This document shows positions 34,796 through 47,021 of a stretch of DNA of 64,000 nt, piece by piece. The notes beneath the pieces are model-generated. The model saw only the letters and a list, made by a program, of their open reading frames with translations. It searched no databases and was not told the origin of the DNA. Position 1 is the first letter of the stretch; every line of letters begins with the position of its first letter. Origin of the DNA: Isoetes taiwanensis (taxonomy: Eukaryota > Streptophyta > Lycopodiopsida > Isoetales > Isoetaceae); the NCBI GenBank assembly GCA_021234155.1, contig JAJEKV010000064.1:1490001-1554000 (forward strand), written 5' to 3'. A program made the translations under genes and the position numbers.

Positions 34796-36467
34796 GATCT
34801 TAAAATAGGTCTTCATAAAACCTGCGTGTCCGGCTATTGGGCTATTGTGTGTGTCATGGAGTATCAACTTCCTGATTCTTGATGACTCTGGTACACACAA
34901 TTTATTTTTATGGTACAACAGGTTACCTTCCTTCTAAAAATACTTGAAGGTTTCCCTCTCTTTGTCCATTCTTGCCTCCTTAGAAAGACTTGCCCATGCT
35001 TCCTTGAAATCTCGGTCTAGAGGCAATGTCTCTTCTATCTTCTTGTCAAACTTACTGATGAGTGTTGATATGGCATTGCTGTGGACTCTCGTCGTCAAGG
35101 GATGCCTTGAGAGCGCATCCACAACCACATTGAGCTTGTCTGGCTTGTACACAATGATAAAGTCGTACTCCTCCAGGAACTCCATCCATCTCCTTTGCCT
35201 CAAGTTGAGATGTGGTTGGGTGAAGACGTATTGTAGACTTTGATGGTCCGTATCCAATTGAAACTTCCTTCCCAATAGATAATGCCTCCATATTCTCAAT
35301 GCTCTCACCACTGCTAGCAACTCCTGATCATGGGTTGGATAACGCGTTTCGGCATCATTCAACTTCCTTGAATCATACGCTACCACCCTCCCTTCCTGCA
35401 TCAAGATCCCTCCTGTTGCAATCTTGCTGGCATCTATTGCCACCAACTTATCTTTCTCTGGATCAGACAACATTAAGACTAGCGCAGTCGTTAAAGCTTC
35501 CTTCAACGTCTCAAATGCTGCATGGGCCTTCCTTTGCCAATGACTCGCCCAATCTTCTATTTTCTCCTCTTTGATGAGGTCTGTTAGTGGTCTTGCTACC
35601 TTTGCAAAGTTCTATGAACTTCCTATAATACCCTGCTAAGCTGAGGAAGCTCCTGACTTCATGGATATTCTTTGGTGCCGGCCAATCAATTACCACTTCG
35701 ATCTTTGCAGGGTCGGTGGAGATCCCTTCTGCTGTGATCACATGCCCCAAGTACTTTACCCTTTCTATCGCGAAGTGACACTTGGATAGCTTCGCATAAA
35801 GTTGATGCCTTCTCAACTTTTCAAGTACCTTCCTCAAGTGTTGAGCATACTCCTCTAAGGATTTGCTGTAGACTAGAATGTCATCAAAGAAAACTATGAT
35901 GAATGTATCTAGAAATTCGCGAAAAACATCGTTCATGAGCCTCATGAAAGTTGCTGGAACGTTGGACAATCCAAATGGCATCACTGAGAACTCGTAATGG
36001 CCATATCTCGTCCTGAAAGCAGTCTTATGGATGTCCTCTTCCTTGATTCTGATCTGATGGTAGCCTGAACTCAAGTCTATCTTGGAGAAAACATTTGCTC
36101 CTTGCAGTTGATCCATCAAGTCATCTGATTGAGGTAGCGCCTACTTGTTCTTGATGGTGTGCTTGTTCAATTGATGATAGTCAATGCACATCCTGAGACT
36201 TCCATCCTTCTTCTTGACAAAGAGTATTGGCGCTCTAAATGGAGAGACACTAGGTCTTATAAACCCTAGGTCTAGCAACTCCTGCAATTGCTTCTTCAAT
36301 TCCGTCAACTCCTGAGGTGACATTCTGTAGGGCGCCTTACTTGTTGGCTTCGTTCCTGGCTCAAGTGCTATTTCACACCTGGAAATAGCCCTGCATATGT
36401 GGAAAACGTGAGGGAATATCTTTAATAAGTATTGATGGTGCATTTGGAAAAGGTGCTCGACTCCCAA
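34796..36467 (-). pseudogene. Ty3/gypsy reverse transcriptase-RNase H polyprotein, damaged
   Basis: Order on the minus strand: RT palm start ([40 protein letters not shown]), a TAG at about 36139 where the family has Tyr (NKYPLP), then [40 protein letters not shown], the catalytic FFDDILVYS, and GYYRKFIE. A one-base frameshift near 35610 follows. RNase H is next (VAIDASKIATGG, HDQELLAVV, LDTDHQSL, VVDALSRH). A stop at 34934 is followed by an in-frame remnant of the integrase zinc region (LYHKNKLCVPESSRIRKLIL; GHAGFMKT), ending near 34796 in unrelated sequence. At the 5' side, a SINE-like piece interrupts the polyprotein at about 36455. Not functional. Confidence 0.9.
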
Positions 36468-36612
36468 CTAGAAGGTTGCGAGTTCAAACCCTGCTCTGTG
36501 GGCTTATCCGGGTAACGTCAATGAAACTCCACAACTTTATCAGGAGCATTAGTCAGATTCGCAGCAGGCTCCCAGTTTCCATCACTTGGTGAGTAACCTT
36601 AGCTCAACTGGT
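36452..36612 (+). mobile_element. tRNA-derived SINE fragment, rearranged
   Basis: aggtgctcgactcccaactagaaggttgcgagttcaaaccctgctctgtggg resembles the anticodon-to-T-arm half of a tRNA, including a box B (gagttcaaaccct, about 36482). A separate box A-like ttagctcaactggttc sits at 36597. The order (B before A) shows that the tRNA halves are split by sequence between them, so this is a broken or circularly arranged SINE. It lies inside the gypsy polyprotein. Confidence 0.5.
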
Positions 36613-37450
36613 TCTAGATCCACAAACTCCACCTCCTCATCTTTTCTTCCTGTTATTGGAGGCTGGATCTCAGTGTAGGTCCCTTTGACATCCCCAACAC
36701 TATTCTGCTCCGAGTTCTTCATTTTCATCAGGAAATGACTCACAGGAACTTATTCTGGTCCTGATGAAACTGATCTTGTCTGTGTCTATGTCAACTGACA
36801 CCACATTATTCCCCTAAGCACAATTTCATTATTTTTGGACAATACCTGAATTTATGGACCAATTTTTTAATGGTCGCAACAATGACTCTTTTTCATACAC
36901 TAATTGACATTCTGTGAGTGCTGTATATGCCTCAGCAGCATGCACGGGTATCTTGATAGTATTGGGTATCTTCTTCTTGTTTGATGACTCCCAAGCACAG
37001 TCGATAGTCTCCAGTTCTATGCGCCTACTAGCAGTTGTTGGCCTCCATATTTTCTTCCATCAATTGGCATAATTAGCTGGGTATACTTGGTTCCTCACAG
37101 GCACTGGCTCCCAGACCAGAATAGTCTCAAAATTCTCCTTCTTATCATCCATTTGTGGCTCTTCAGTAGCTAGACCTACCCAAGTTGGACACAAAACATC
37201 ATCCGGGCGTGCCATAATAAACATCTTCAAATCTCTGTATGGATTGAATTCTGGTACAGGTTTGTCCTTCCATAGACCGACATAGGGATGCTAGCAATGG
37301 GTTCCACCACTACCGCTACATCTGGTGGAGCACATTCCTGCCTAGTGTGTGGCCATAAGTCATCATAAGTAGCTCGACAGAAACCATCTCCGGCAGTTCA
37401 TATTGGTGATTCAGAATATGAGACTTACTCTAGTCGTAGGAAGTCTGAGG
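36613..37450 (-). pseudogene. Probable upstream part of the gypsy polyprotein, heavily decayed
   Basis: On the minus strand short stretches read like retroviral protease-to-RT linker sequence (for example KIPVHAAEAYTALTECQLVY near 36950), separated by many stops. The position directly upstream of the RT fits. Nothing more specific can be identified. Confidence 0.35.
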
Positions 37451-39850
37451 CTACTTGGTAGCTTTGCACATAGGGACAATTTATCCTTTGGGCTTTAAAC
37501 TTGTACCTCAGTCTGATGTACTTGTTTTCATGATTTAATGATGATATATTCTGTTGGAGAAAGAACAGTTGTTTTCATAATTATTAAAGCTATTAATGAC
37601 AATTTCCAACTACAATGTTACTCATCAGCCAAGATTTAAGAAGGCCGAAGGAATGCAGAAAGTGCCAAAAGCTGATATGGGCCCAAGTAAGCGGAGCTAA
37701 AGGCACGGGCAAAAACAGCCTTCGCTGTTTGAGAATCTGTCTCAGAGATATTTGCAACATGTACTTAAATTTTATTAAAAAAATATTGGACTTCAGTTGG
37801 GCAATTGTTTTTAACTCTAATAAATGATGTCTTCTACATAAGAAGTGGTTTCGTATCTTTCACTGTCCTATAAAAGAGGATGAAGCTCCGGATTACCATA
37901 CCATTGTACAAAATTCCTTGGATGTTTCTATCCTTCTACAACATGTCGATAGTGTACCGAATCTTACAAAATGAGATTTTTTTGCAAGTTGTGGAGCTCA
38001 TTCCTGTCAATGCCAAGAGTCTTATCTCTAAATTAGTGGCCTTAAAATTTTTCATTCTGCGGAGCTATGCCAGATGTAACATGATGCTGATTACTGATTT
38101 CTTTACTAATGATAGCTCTATCTTTAGAAATGCGATAAAGTTCTACAAGTTCTGGATCTCTGCCTTCTGCAGATATACATGTTTCAACTTACAAGTTGAA
38201 GAAAGTATGTCGACTTGTTTTTCCTGTTTTGGAGGTCGGCTATGGCACAAAGATCTTCTTGAGCGTCTTTGAAGCCCTAAAACATGATACAATCTTGCTA
38301 ATGCATCTATGAATAAGCAGCAGAAAGGTCGTGTTTTTGTCAAAATGTTTGCTTTTAAGGTGGCAGACACATGGACATGTAACAAGATGGATATAGTGGA
38401 TGTTTACAGTATGGAAGGACGATTTCTTGGTCGTAAAACAATACCCAACATCAAACCTATATATAAGTTCCTGTATAAAATATGTCAAGAAAAAACCAGT
38501 TTTTCAAAGTTATTCAATACTAGCGAAGCAACTTTTTAAGTTGGGGATTGAAGCTAAAAGATGTTAAAAATGCTTTAAAGTGCTAACTAATTGGGTTGAG
38601 TTATTACTGTCTGGCCACATTATTGTGTGAAGCAAATATCTAGATATGAAGCTTTGATCAAACATATGAATGGACTAACAGCAAAACAGTTTAAGCGTTT
38701 TAACAACAAAATAGTTGGAAGCATTTTTACATATTTGAAGCCTTTGCAGCTGTCAGTTATTACTTTATTACTTGGCGCCCACATGCTGGAATATTTTGCA
38801 CCCATGCCATGAATGTTTGTCCTGTGTCATTGTCAATGAAGCTGAGCTTGAGCAGGACCATGGGAATATCCAACAGGCAATGTAAGTTCATATCATACAA
38901 GCTTGCAAACACAATCTCAACCAGAAGTTAGATTTGCAAATATTTAACAAAAAGCAAAGACAACACTAAAACCCCTTAATTGCAAAATTTCGCGTTCTAC
39001 CTCTCCCATGACCGAGTTGTTGCCTTCTATTATGTTGTTATGTGGATGAATCAATCTCATACTCTATTACAATGGAGAAAGATGCATGCCTACTTTTCTA
39101 TGCATTTTCCATGCTTGCATTTTCCATGCTTGCTTTTCCACGCATTTGTGCGTGTTCAGACTTACAAACTATGGGATTCCTTAGACTATATAGTTTTATT
39201 ATAATTGCGTTTTGGGCATTTTTGCGATCACCGCATATTCACTTGTGTATGATGACATAATACCATTGAACCCGACCTTAAGCTGCAGCTAAGCTATTAA
39301 GTTCTTTGTCAGTGGCATCAAAGTTTCTTTCCTGCTACCATACATTGAACCGAATGCTTGCAGATAAAGTTCTCTTGAACGAGATACAAAATACAAAATA
39401 TTTTGTCCTTCAGTTATGCAACACTTCCACTAATATTAAATTGCTCCATTTCCAACCTTTGCCTATGCCTTTTCCAATAACATTATGCAACACTACAGGG
39501 GGAATTCGTAGTGCTTTGGCACCTTGCTTTTTTAAAGATGGGTAGATAGCAGTGTGTGCCGAGTTCCTAGGAACACTAGCATCCTACCTGTTGAAATCAA
39601 GAATTTCCGATAGAGAAAAAAAATTCCAAGAAGTTTTTCGGTCAAAATCCGTGGGTTTCTTTATATTTTTCCAGATGAAATCTAGTTTTCATAGGCCACT
39701 TCTGCCTAGCATAAATTATACAGGAAATATACTTCTTGTGCTTTTAGAGTTTGGCCTACACTGGTAGATAGTTTAGGAACTGATTGTCTTGGATAATTTT
39801 ATGTGAAGAACAGAATGGTCATTTATCCATCAAAACCATAAAAAACTGTC
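37451..39850. other. No gene recognised; AT-rich 3' flank of the subtilase
   Basis: Several plus-strand frames of 60-130 codons exist (for example 37880-38272), but their composition is AT-driven and none resembles a known family. A short repeat tgcattttccatgcttgc occurs near 39100-39130. Confidence 0.45.
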
Positions 39851-39880
39851 CGAGATTTTGAAGGATGATTTTGGAATTTT

Positions 39881-42133
39881 CTAGTGATGATGTTTCGGCA
39901 CGTTAAACAGGATTGTGATTGGACTTCGAATTACGTGCCTTCCTCCATCAGACCAAATTAGGGCTCCACTCACGAAAGAAAAGTTGGAGCTTTGGTCCGG
40001 AGTGGTCGCCCTTACCTCCACATCAAAGCCTAGTATGCGATCGGCATCTGAAAATACAAGCACAGGTGGGTTTACCGTCACATTCGTTCCATCCGGGGCT
40101 ATAACAATCGCACTGTAAGTTGAACTGTTATCGCCCACATTTGTCACTTTTCTTCTAAATATGATGGATTCAGTATCAGATATAGAATTAAACACAGCGG
40201 TGAGAGATGGGTAGTTGAATTCATCAACACCCGACGTTATGTTAGGGCACAAGACAGGAAATGTTTGAGTGATAGTTGCAATATCTAAAAGGCTATAGTT
40301 ATGCGCACATAGAAAGTTGATGTAGAGATCATAAACAAGACCAGGAGTGAGAGCTTGTTGTGGGTTAACATGTCCTGATCCATAGGCAAATACATTAGCA
40401 AATAGATCTGTTGATCCATCAGATATATTGCTGCCAGTATTATCATTGGAATAAGCTGTGGTCATGATGGCTGATCTAATGGCAGCAGGGCTCCAGTCAG
40501 GATGAGCAGCCTTGAGTAAGGCAGCAACTCCACTTATGTGAGGACATGCCATGGAGGTACCTGAATCTATGTTGTACTCAACTCTTCTGTTGTCAGCAGA
40601 CACTGATAAGGGCGAACCAGTCCCTGACCATGCTGCTAAAATATTAAAACCAGGAGCAATAATATCAGGTTTTAGCACATCTGGATTTACCCTACTTGGA
40701 CCTCTGGAAGAGAAATAGACCACCTGCGGAGCTGGCTTTAATCCAATATATGTTCCAATAAAACTGAAGGTAGCAGAAGGAAGTGTGGTAGAATTAATAT
40801 ACTTTCTTAATTCTATTCCCTTTGCATGTGTAACTGCTATTCCAGGTATTGTGTAACTGATAGGGTATATGCTATTCCCTGCAGCTAATGGCATAATTTC
40901 GATCATGCCTATTCCTCCTGCTTTTGAAACTACATTGCCCAGGTAAACCGAACGACCGCGTCCACATAATACTAGTTTTCCTCTCACTTGGTTGGGATCT
41001 AAACTTTTTGAGTCACATTTACTAGAATAAACAAGTGGGAATTGTTGGTTTTTCAAGCCTTCTCCCCCATATAGTGATTGGCCTTGAATTATGTCCCCTG
41101 TTCCAAGCACCATAGAAGCATCAAATGATCTATCTACTGTGCCAGCCCCAACAGATGTAATCCATGGTGCAGCATTGCTAACAGTCCCAAGTTTTGGTCC
41201 CAAATTTCCCGCTGAAGCTGAAACAAAGACTCCATGCTTCATTGCAGCAAAGGTAGCAATTGCAGTGAGGTCAATTGCATAGGGAAGATGGCTGCTATCA
41301 CCCAAGGAAATAGAAATAATATCCACTCCATCTGCCACAGCCTGGCCAATTGCAGCAAAAATATCAGAATAATAGCAACCGAACTCCCCCTCTCCCCAGC
41401 AAACTTTGTATATGGCGATTCTAGCCTTAGGGGCCATTCCTCTAGCAGTGCCCTGTGCAAGTCCAAAAAAGCTTGCATTTGGAACAATACTTCCAGCTGC
41501 AATTGAAGCAGTATGAGTTCCATGGCCATTGCTATCTCTTGCAGATTTATAATCAGTGCTCCAGTTAAGGTCCTCAAATGAGGCCTCGTATCCCTGGAAA
41601 TAGTATCTTGCCCCTATTAGCTTTTTGTTACAATGTGAGGAATTAAATTCAGCGCCAGGCTGACAGATTCCTTTCCACTTCTGAGGTACTGGCCCCAAAT
41701 CCGTGTCCCTAAAGCTTGGACTCTCAGGCCATATGCCACTATCCACTACCCCAATTATTACATCATTGCCGAAATCAGTTTGAGGCCAAATTCCAGAAGA
41801 TGAAGTGAGAGACAGGAATTCTGGTGTATGTGTGGTGTGGAGTTCCATCAATTGGTCTTCAAACATGGCCACAAATCCAGGCATTTTTTGCAGTGCAGCA
41901 ACTTGGGTTGGAGTCATGTGAGCTGAAAATCCATTGAAGGCTGTGTTGTAGATGTGTATCAACTTTGTTACACCAGAGGAATATAGTTGCTTACATTCAG
42001 ACAAAACTGCTGGCATTTTCGTTTTGTCCATCAAGATGATATAATGGGGCAGGTCTAGTGCAGACACTACAAGGACTACAAGGGACAGGGTTAGTCCCAA
42101 TACATGCAAGTATTTGCTTGTGTGTCTGTCCAT
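39881..42133 (-). CDS. Subtilisin-like serine protease (plant subtilase), intact
   Basis: 750 residues, single exon, ATG at 42133. Residues 1-25 form a signal peptide (LGLTLSLVVLVVSA), so the enzyme should enter the secretory pathway and act in the cell wall. An inhibitor_I9 propeptide follows (HYIILMDK...IYNTAFNGFSAHMTPTQVAA; about 30-103). The S8A domain has catalytic Asp131 (VVDSGIWPES), His204 (NGHGTHTAS), oxyanion Asn310 (SASAGNLGP) and Ser527 (GTSMACPHISGV). The protease-associated domain is inserted around 345-460, and YFSSRGPS is at 473-480. The fibronectin-III-like C-terminus spans about 645-745. Many N-x-S/T sites are present. Length and order equal a typical plant subtilase; no stop or frameshift. 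The absence of introns is common in the SBT1 group, but I cannot assign a subgroup. The decayed relative at 15985-17476 shows past duplication of the family here. Confidence 0.96.
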   Translation of the reverse strand: MDRHTSKYLHVLGLTLSLVVLVVSALDLPHYIILMDKTKMPAVLSECKQLYSSGVTKLIHIYNTAFNGFSAHMTPTQVAALQKMPGFVAMFEDQLMELHTTHTPEFLSLTSSSGIWPQTDFGNDVIIGVVDSGIWPESPSFRDTDLGPVPQKWKGICQPGAEFNSSHCNKKLIGARYYFQGYEASFEDLNWSTDYKSARDSNGHGTHTASIAAGSIVPNASFFGLAQGTARGMAPKARIAIYKVCWGEGEFGCYYSDIFAAIGQAVADGVDIISISLGDSSHLPYAIDLTAIATFAAMKHGVFVSASAGNLGPKLGTVSNAAPWITSVGAGTVDRSFDASMVLGTGDIIQGQSLYGGEGLKNQQFPLVYSSKCDSKSLDPNQVRGKLVLCGRGRSVYLGNVVSKAGGIGMIEIMPLAAGNSIYPISYTIPGIAVTHAKGIELRKYINSTTLPSATFSFIGTYIGLKPAPQVVYFSSRGPSRVNPDVLKPDIIAPGFNILAAWSGTGSPLSVSADNRRVEYNIDSGTSMACPHISGVAALLKAAHPDWSPAAIRSAIMTTAYSNDNTGSNISDGSTDLFANVFAYGSGHVNPQQALTPGLVYDLYINFLCAHNYSLLDIATITQTFPVLCPNITSGVDEFNYPSLTAVFNSISDTESIIFRRKVTNVGDNSSTYSAIVIAPDGTNVTVNPPVLVFSDADRILGFDVEVRATTPDQSSNFSFVSGALIWSDGGRHVIRSPITILFNVPKHHH

Positions 42134-43320
42134 GAGGATGAATGCTTGCCTTGTCCCGTGCAGAGAGCAGAATGTTTAGTTTGGCCTTGAGCTGTCGTAG
42201 AAAGCTTTTTAGTAGTTATCTTGTAGGCAAAATATGTATGTCAACATGTAAAGATTAATTTAATTGCAAAGGATCACAACCAAAAAGAGTTAGGATGGAG
42301 TATTCTAACGATTGTGTTCTCTTGGAAATTAAAGTATTTAATTTATATTATAAATATATTTATTACAAAATAGATTGGCTAAAATTCCAATAGTTGAATC
42401 AACATTGCGTGAAAATCCACTATTACACTGTACATATGAGAGATGGTATAATTACAATATTGCCCCAAGGGGTACCTTTAAAGGAATGAAGATGCATAGA
42501 TTAACATCCGGCAAAAAGATGTCATCCACGTAAAGAGGAATAGAATAGAGTAGAATAGAATAGGCTTTTAGAGTTGAAGATGAAAAGAGTTTAGTGGAAG
42601 GAAGGAAACATATGCTTTCTAACTATTCTATTGCTATGGCTTTCCTAACCTAGATTTTGGCATATCCAATGGAATATGCCACATGAAGGGTGTCTTCATT
42701 CTTCATTTTAGAATTGACAAATAGATTTTTTCCACACGCATACCTTGATCAATTTTTGTGGATCAAGTTTGGAGTGTTAATTGCAACTTAAACCCCTATA
42801 TGCTTTTCACATTTATCCGCGAATCAGGTTCGAATTGATTGTTTAGGCATACTTTTTCCCATTTTATTTTGATTTTAGATGGATGGATAGATATATATTA
42901 TTTTAACGTTGTTGGGGACCTTACAGTGGGCCATGGGACAAGTCTATACATCGTCCCTAATGCACTATATGAAAACATTCTAGTGACCATTTTTGTCTAG
43001 TAGTGGTTCATGATATCTTCTATCCTTATTCTTGCATAATTTCACTTTGATGGTCTAATGCAAATTTGACTACCAGTTAAGTGGTATCAAGTTCTCCACT
43101 TTTTTAAATCAATATCTTAATATTTTGATCAAGAGAACTGCGTATATCGAAGAACTGGGCCTTCTAAGGTGGCAATGCATCAAAGACACAAAATATTATC
43201 CTTTTTATAAACGGACAAGAGAAACCAATAAGATGAAAAATAAAAGTCCTAGTGAAATTTGGACCATTTAGGGGGGTAAATAGCAAGTAATTCCGAGAGA
43301 AGTTGCAAAAATGGTCAATC
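42134..43320. other. Subtilase upstream region, no other gene
   Basis: On the minus strand the first 200 bases carry AT-rich words (for example ACATATTTTG near 42236) but no unambiguous TATA box. A short gaatagaatagagtagaatagaatag repeat is at 42538-42565. No gene is seen. Confidence 0.45.
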
Positions 43321-43345
43321 GCCAAGGACTTTCGACTCTATAGAT

Positions 43346-44454
43346 ATGCACTCGAAGATCCAATATCTTTCGTTGAGGTTAGTGGACTTGAAGATGCTAC
43401 TTACTAATTTGGAAGAGAATCTCACCGATGATACTTTCTTGTTTTTAGAAGCCCTAGAAGAAAATCTCTTGAATGCAAAGCAGCTGCTAGACTCCTTCTC
43501 TATAGCATCAGGTTGTTTTCTCAAGTGGAGCAAGTGTGCAGCCATTTGGCCACTAGATGAGCCTCTTCCGGCTCATGTTGCCGCTTTTCCTTTGACCATT
43601 GTGCTTGTTGAGTCCTCTTCAAAGTTGCTGGGTGTTCCAATTGGGGTGTGCACCTCATCCTCGAATATTTGGGATGAGATCCTACTCAGTCTAGACAAAC
43701 ATTTGAGATGGTGGAAAGTTAGTAAGCTCTCCATGGCAGGAAGAATTGTCGTAGCTAAGCCAGTGCTAAGCAGTACCCACATTTATGCTGCATCGGTGTT
43801 GTTAGCCCCGGAATTGAAGCTAGCAGAGCTATCAAAAATGGTGTGAAATTTTGTCTGGGTGGCAATGAGGAAGGGGCAAATGTCAAAGTAGCTTGGAGGA
43901 AATATTTGAGATCCAAGTCACATGGAGGACTATGAATGCTTGACTTTAAGCTGCACATCAAGATCTTAGTTTACAAGTTCATGTGGAAAATCCTTCGGCA
44001 GGAGTCGAAGTCTCCAGGCCTTGAGCTCTTGAAACAATCACTAACTCACTGTATGCCATGCGAAAAGCCCTCCCATAAAGCAGATTTACCATGGGTCATG
44101 TTTTATAAATTGAGGCCCTATGCAGGAGCCTCGCCATTTCTTAAAGAATTGCTAAAAGCTTGGGAGACAGTTAAAGTTTTATGGCGCTTGGACATCAAAA
44201 ATTGTACCTTAGTGTTTATGCCAGTGTGGTGGCTGCAAGTGGAAACCAACAGAGGCTGCGTGCCACTTTCTTTGGTGGTGAATAAAAGAACTCAAAACAG
44301 ATGGATTGTGGCAGGTATCTCTTGTGTTGGAGACTGGTACCGATGTGGCGTGCGGCGCTCATGGGAGTCATTTCAAAGCGAGTTCGTGAAATCACGGGAC
44401 AAACGAGTTTGGGAAATAGTATTGGCCAATATACCAACCTATGTTTTTCCATAG
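43346..44454 (+). pseudogene. L1-type LINE ORF2, C-terminal remnant
   Basis: The first frame (43346-43846) reads the end of a plant LINE reverse transcriptase: AKQLLDSFSIASGCFLKWSK, LGVPIG, then LDKHLRWWKVSKLSMAGRIV (family: ..F...SGL.+N..KS...LGVP.G...W..+..+...KL..WK.+.LS.AGR..L...VL.). After a frameshift near 43845 the second frame (43936-44454) reads KILRQESKSPGLELLKQSLT and WVMFYKLRPYAGASPFLKEL, also present in the minus LINE at 62.7-64 kb. 5' truncated and frameshifted, so dead. No poly(A) tail seen. Confidence 0.8.
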
Positions 44455-46570
44455 GTAGGTGCTTTTTGCCTACCCCGTGAAAATCTTGATAAATAACATT
44501 TTGTTTCAAAGGCATACAAGATTCTGCATATGAACGAAATGATGAGCGTGTAATGTGCGATTTATAACTCTGCGAGAGTTGAACGGTAAATAATCGAACA
44601 ACGTTATATGGAAGGGGATATAACGATGTATGATGTCGTGAGCATTGAGGTTAGATAGTTAACTAGAAGGAGAATTGAGGTACGAAGAACGAACATATTG
44701 AGGTAGGTGATATAAAAGATAGATGTATAGACTATACATGATCATCGTTTAGGACCGTAGTCTGTCAAAAAGTGACACTGAAGATATAATACATAAGCAT
44801 GCACAACATTGGTCCTCGGTGGACCATAGCCTATAGGGCAGAGCAGTGCAAAGAGAAAGCATATATCGCACGAGAACATGGGCCCCTAATGGCCCTTAAG
44901 AGAAGCTGCAGGCACCAAGGTAAATGCCTCTAGCCTACAGAATTACAAGAAATCAATATGTGCAAATTAATTTATATGTTGTGGTTGAAGCGACCACCCC
45001 CTTTGAAGAAGAAAAATGAAGAAGGAGAAACCTATCATGCCTAAGGCTTGCCATCCGTCTTGGCATAAGGAATGGTAATGTTCCCATTATAGTCGTAGAT
45101 GAAAGCATCCTATCCTATCATGCCTATATGCACATCCCCATTTCTAGAATGCATCTAGCCCGATCCCCGCTGCATGAAGGGTGGCCTACATGATCCCTGC
45201 CTGATCTAAGATTCATGAGATATTCTGTCGAAGCCGAAGTTGATGGCATCATTGTTGGCGCATGCGTGACGTTGTTGCAGGAAATCCAGGTAAGCCTCAA
45301 CAAAAATCCTACTTGAGGAGTGATGTTGGTCGTTCAACCATGACCATTAGACATCAAGTGGGTGACAGTTTATGGAAGTCCCGGTGTTACATTCGTGGTG
45401 ATGAGTTCCGCAATGGTTAGAAGTCTTCTAGAATCCATATCTCACTTTTTTTATTTCACTATACTGATCAATCCATACCTCTCATTACTAGACTATTCAT
45501 TCATGTTATACTCTTATAGATATACATTGCAATCCCACTATATCGTGGTATACCTAATTTAGAAATCATTCTTTGTTCACACACACATAGCTGGTTATAT
45601 ATTATACACGGGCATAGACATAGACAGCTTCTATTTCTTCTTTTAATATAATACACACTTATAATTCTCGCACTGTTTAGTACAAACTCATTCTAATCAT
45701 ATTAACTTCTGTCTATATATCTATTATACTCTCCCTTCACTTTACAATTTGTTTTATTACAGTCTAAACTAATTTAATTTTGTATCAAAATTTTATTTTC
45801 TTATCTCGTTACAGTTCTAACAACTCATATATTGCTATCCTCAGTGTTTTATATGCCCATCACATTTATACTTATCCTTTAATACAATTATATATTGCAC
45901 TATATCTCACATTTTGAATGGCAATACCCCTCTGATATGTTTGCACAATTTCAAAGAAGTAGGGATCAATTTGGTACAGGTGATAGAGCATAATTTTGTT
46001 GCGTTTAGGAGTGGTATGCCCAAGCTTTTCCTTTGGCTCAGCCTTAGAATCTATGTCCCGTGGAGGGCACGTGCAATTTGGTAGTTGAAATGCAGAGTTT
46101 TCCCCATCCCCGAACTATAGTTCTCGCAAATGCTGGTTTTCAAACTAACCTCGAGATGAATGGACTCTTCCATCTCCAAGCGACAATTCAAAACTTCGTT
46201 AAAAAGAATAAAGTACAGTTGAACACAATTTTTTACCTTAAAACTTTGGTAAACCTTGGCCAAAACACTTTCGCCCCAGCTAGAGTCGCATCAGGATGGT
46301 GCCAATGGATTCGGCCAAGAAAATGGCCCCAATGCCAGAGAAATCAACTGATTGAAGGGCAAAAACTTTGACTTTGCCAAGTTTTGCTTGGCCGGAATGC
46401 TTTTTCCGTGTCTAAAATACCCTTGGCAACGTGGCGGCCGTGGATTGAATTGGTACGCTTCATATTCTAAAGTCAGACATCATTTAAAGCTTCCAGTTTC
46501 GACCATACGCGTGGACATGTTGGACTGAATATCAGTTGGTGATTCTAGAAGCCCAGATAATCAATGGCAA
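44455..46570. other. No gene recognised
   Basis: AT-rich sequence with no family resemblance in either strand. The 45360-45900 part is strongly pyrimidine/AT-rich. Confidence 0.5.
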
Positions 46571-46581
46571 TTCACGGCTTG

Positions 46582-46962
46582 CAATAACCTTGTTAGACAT
46601 CTAATTGCTAAGAATGTGAATGGCCAGTATTCGCCTGCAACTATGCCACGTGTCCTTATCTGTGAGTATTACTGATCTCAGGGGAGGAGGGATAGCCATT
46701 ACATAAGCACAGAGGTGATCCTGGATGATAGGATATCCGCAATCGATATTGTCCTCTGATATCAACTGCAAGTGCATGATCCCGAGGGTGGGAATCCACG
46801 TCAGGTCGGACGTGGATCTCGGAGGTCGGGATAATTGAGGGCTCGCGATAACCTCGCTAGCCATCTAGCGACTAAGGATGTGGATGACTAAGATCCATCT
46901 GCACTGCAATTACACCATGTATCTTTATCTCTGGGCGTTTGTGATAGTGGAGGTAGAGATAG
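46582..46962 (+). repeat. Two-copy duplication with ~260-bp period
   Basis: cttgcaataaccttgttagacatctaattgctaagaatgtg...gagggatagcc (46578-46695) matches ctcgcgataacctcgctagccatctagcgactaaggatgtg...agagatagcc (46842-46962) with many substitutions. The copies contain ctatgccacgtgtccttatct and ttacaccatgtatctttatct respectively. Confidence 0.7.
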
Positions 46963-47021
46963 CCGCAGCTGATTTGGTTTGCCAATACCCGCCATCATGC
47001 AGGCCCATGGCTAGAGGATAG

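Noticed and set aside
37880-38272. 130-codon plus-strand frame as a gene
   Set aside because: AT-driven composition (Ile/Phe/Tyr/Lys), no motif, no splice context and no relative within the window.
43005-43012. tagtagtg as the partner end for the CACTACTAC at 47936
   Set aside because: Orientation is wrong for the two ends of one element, and there are no matching subterminal repeats.
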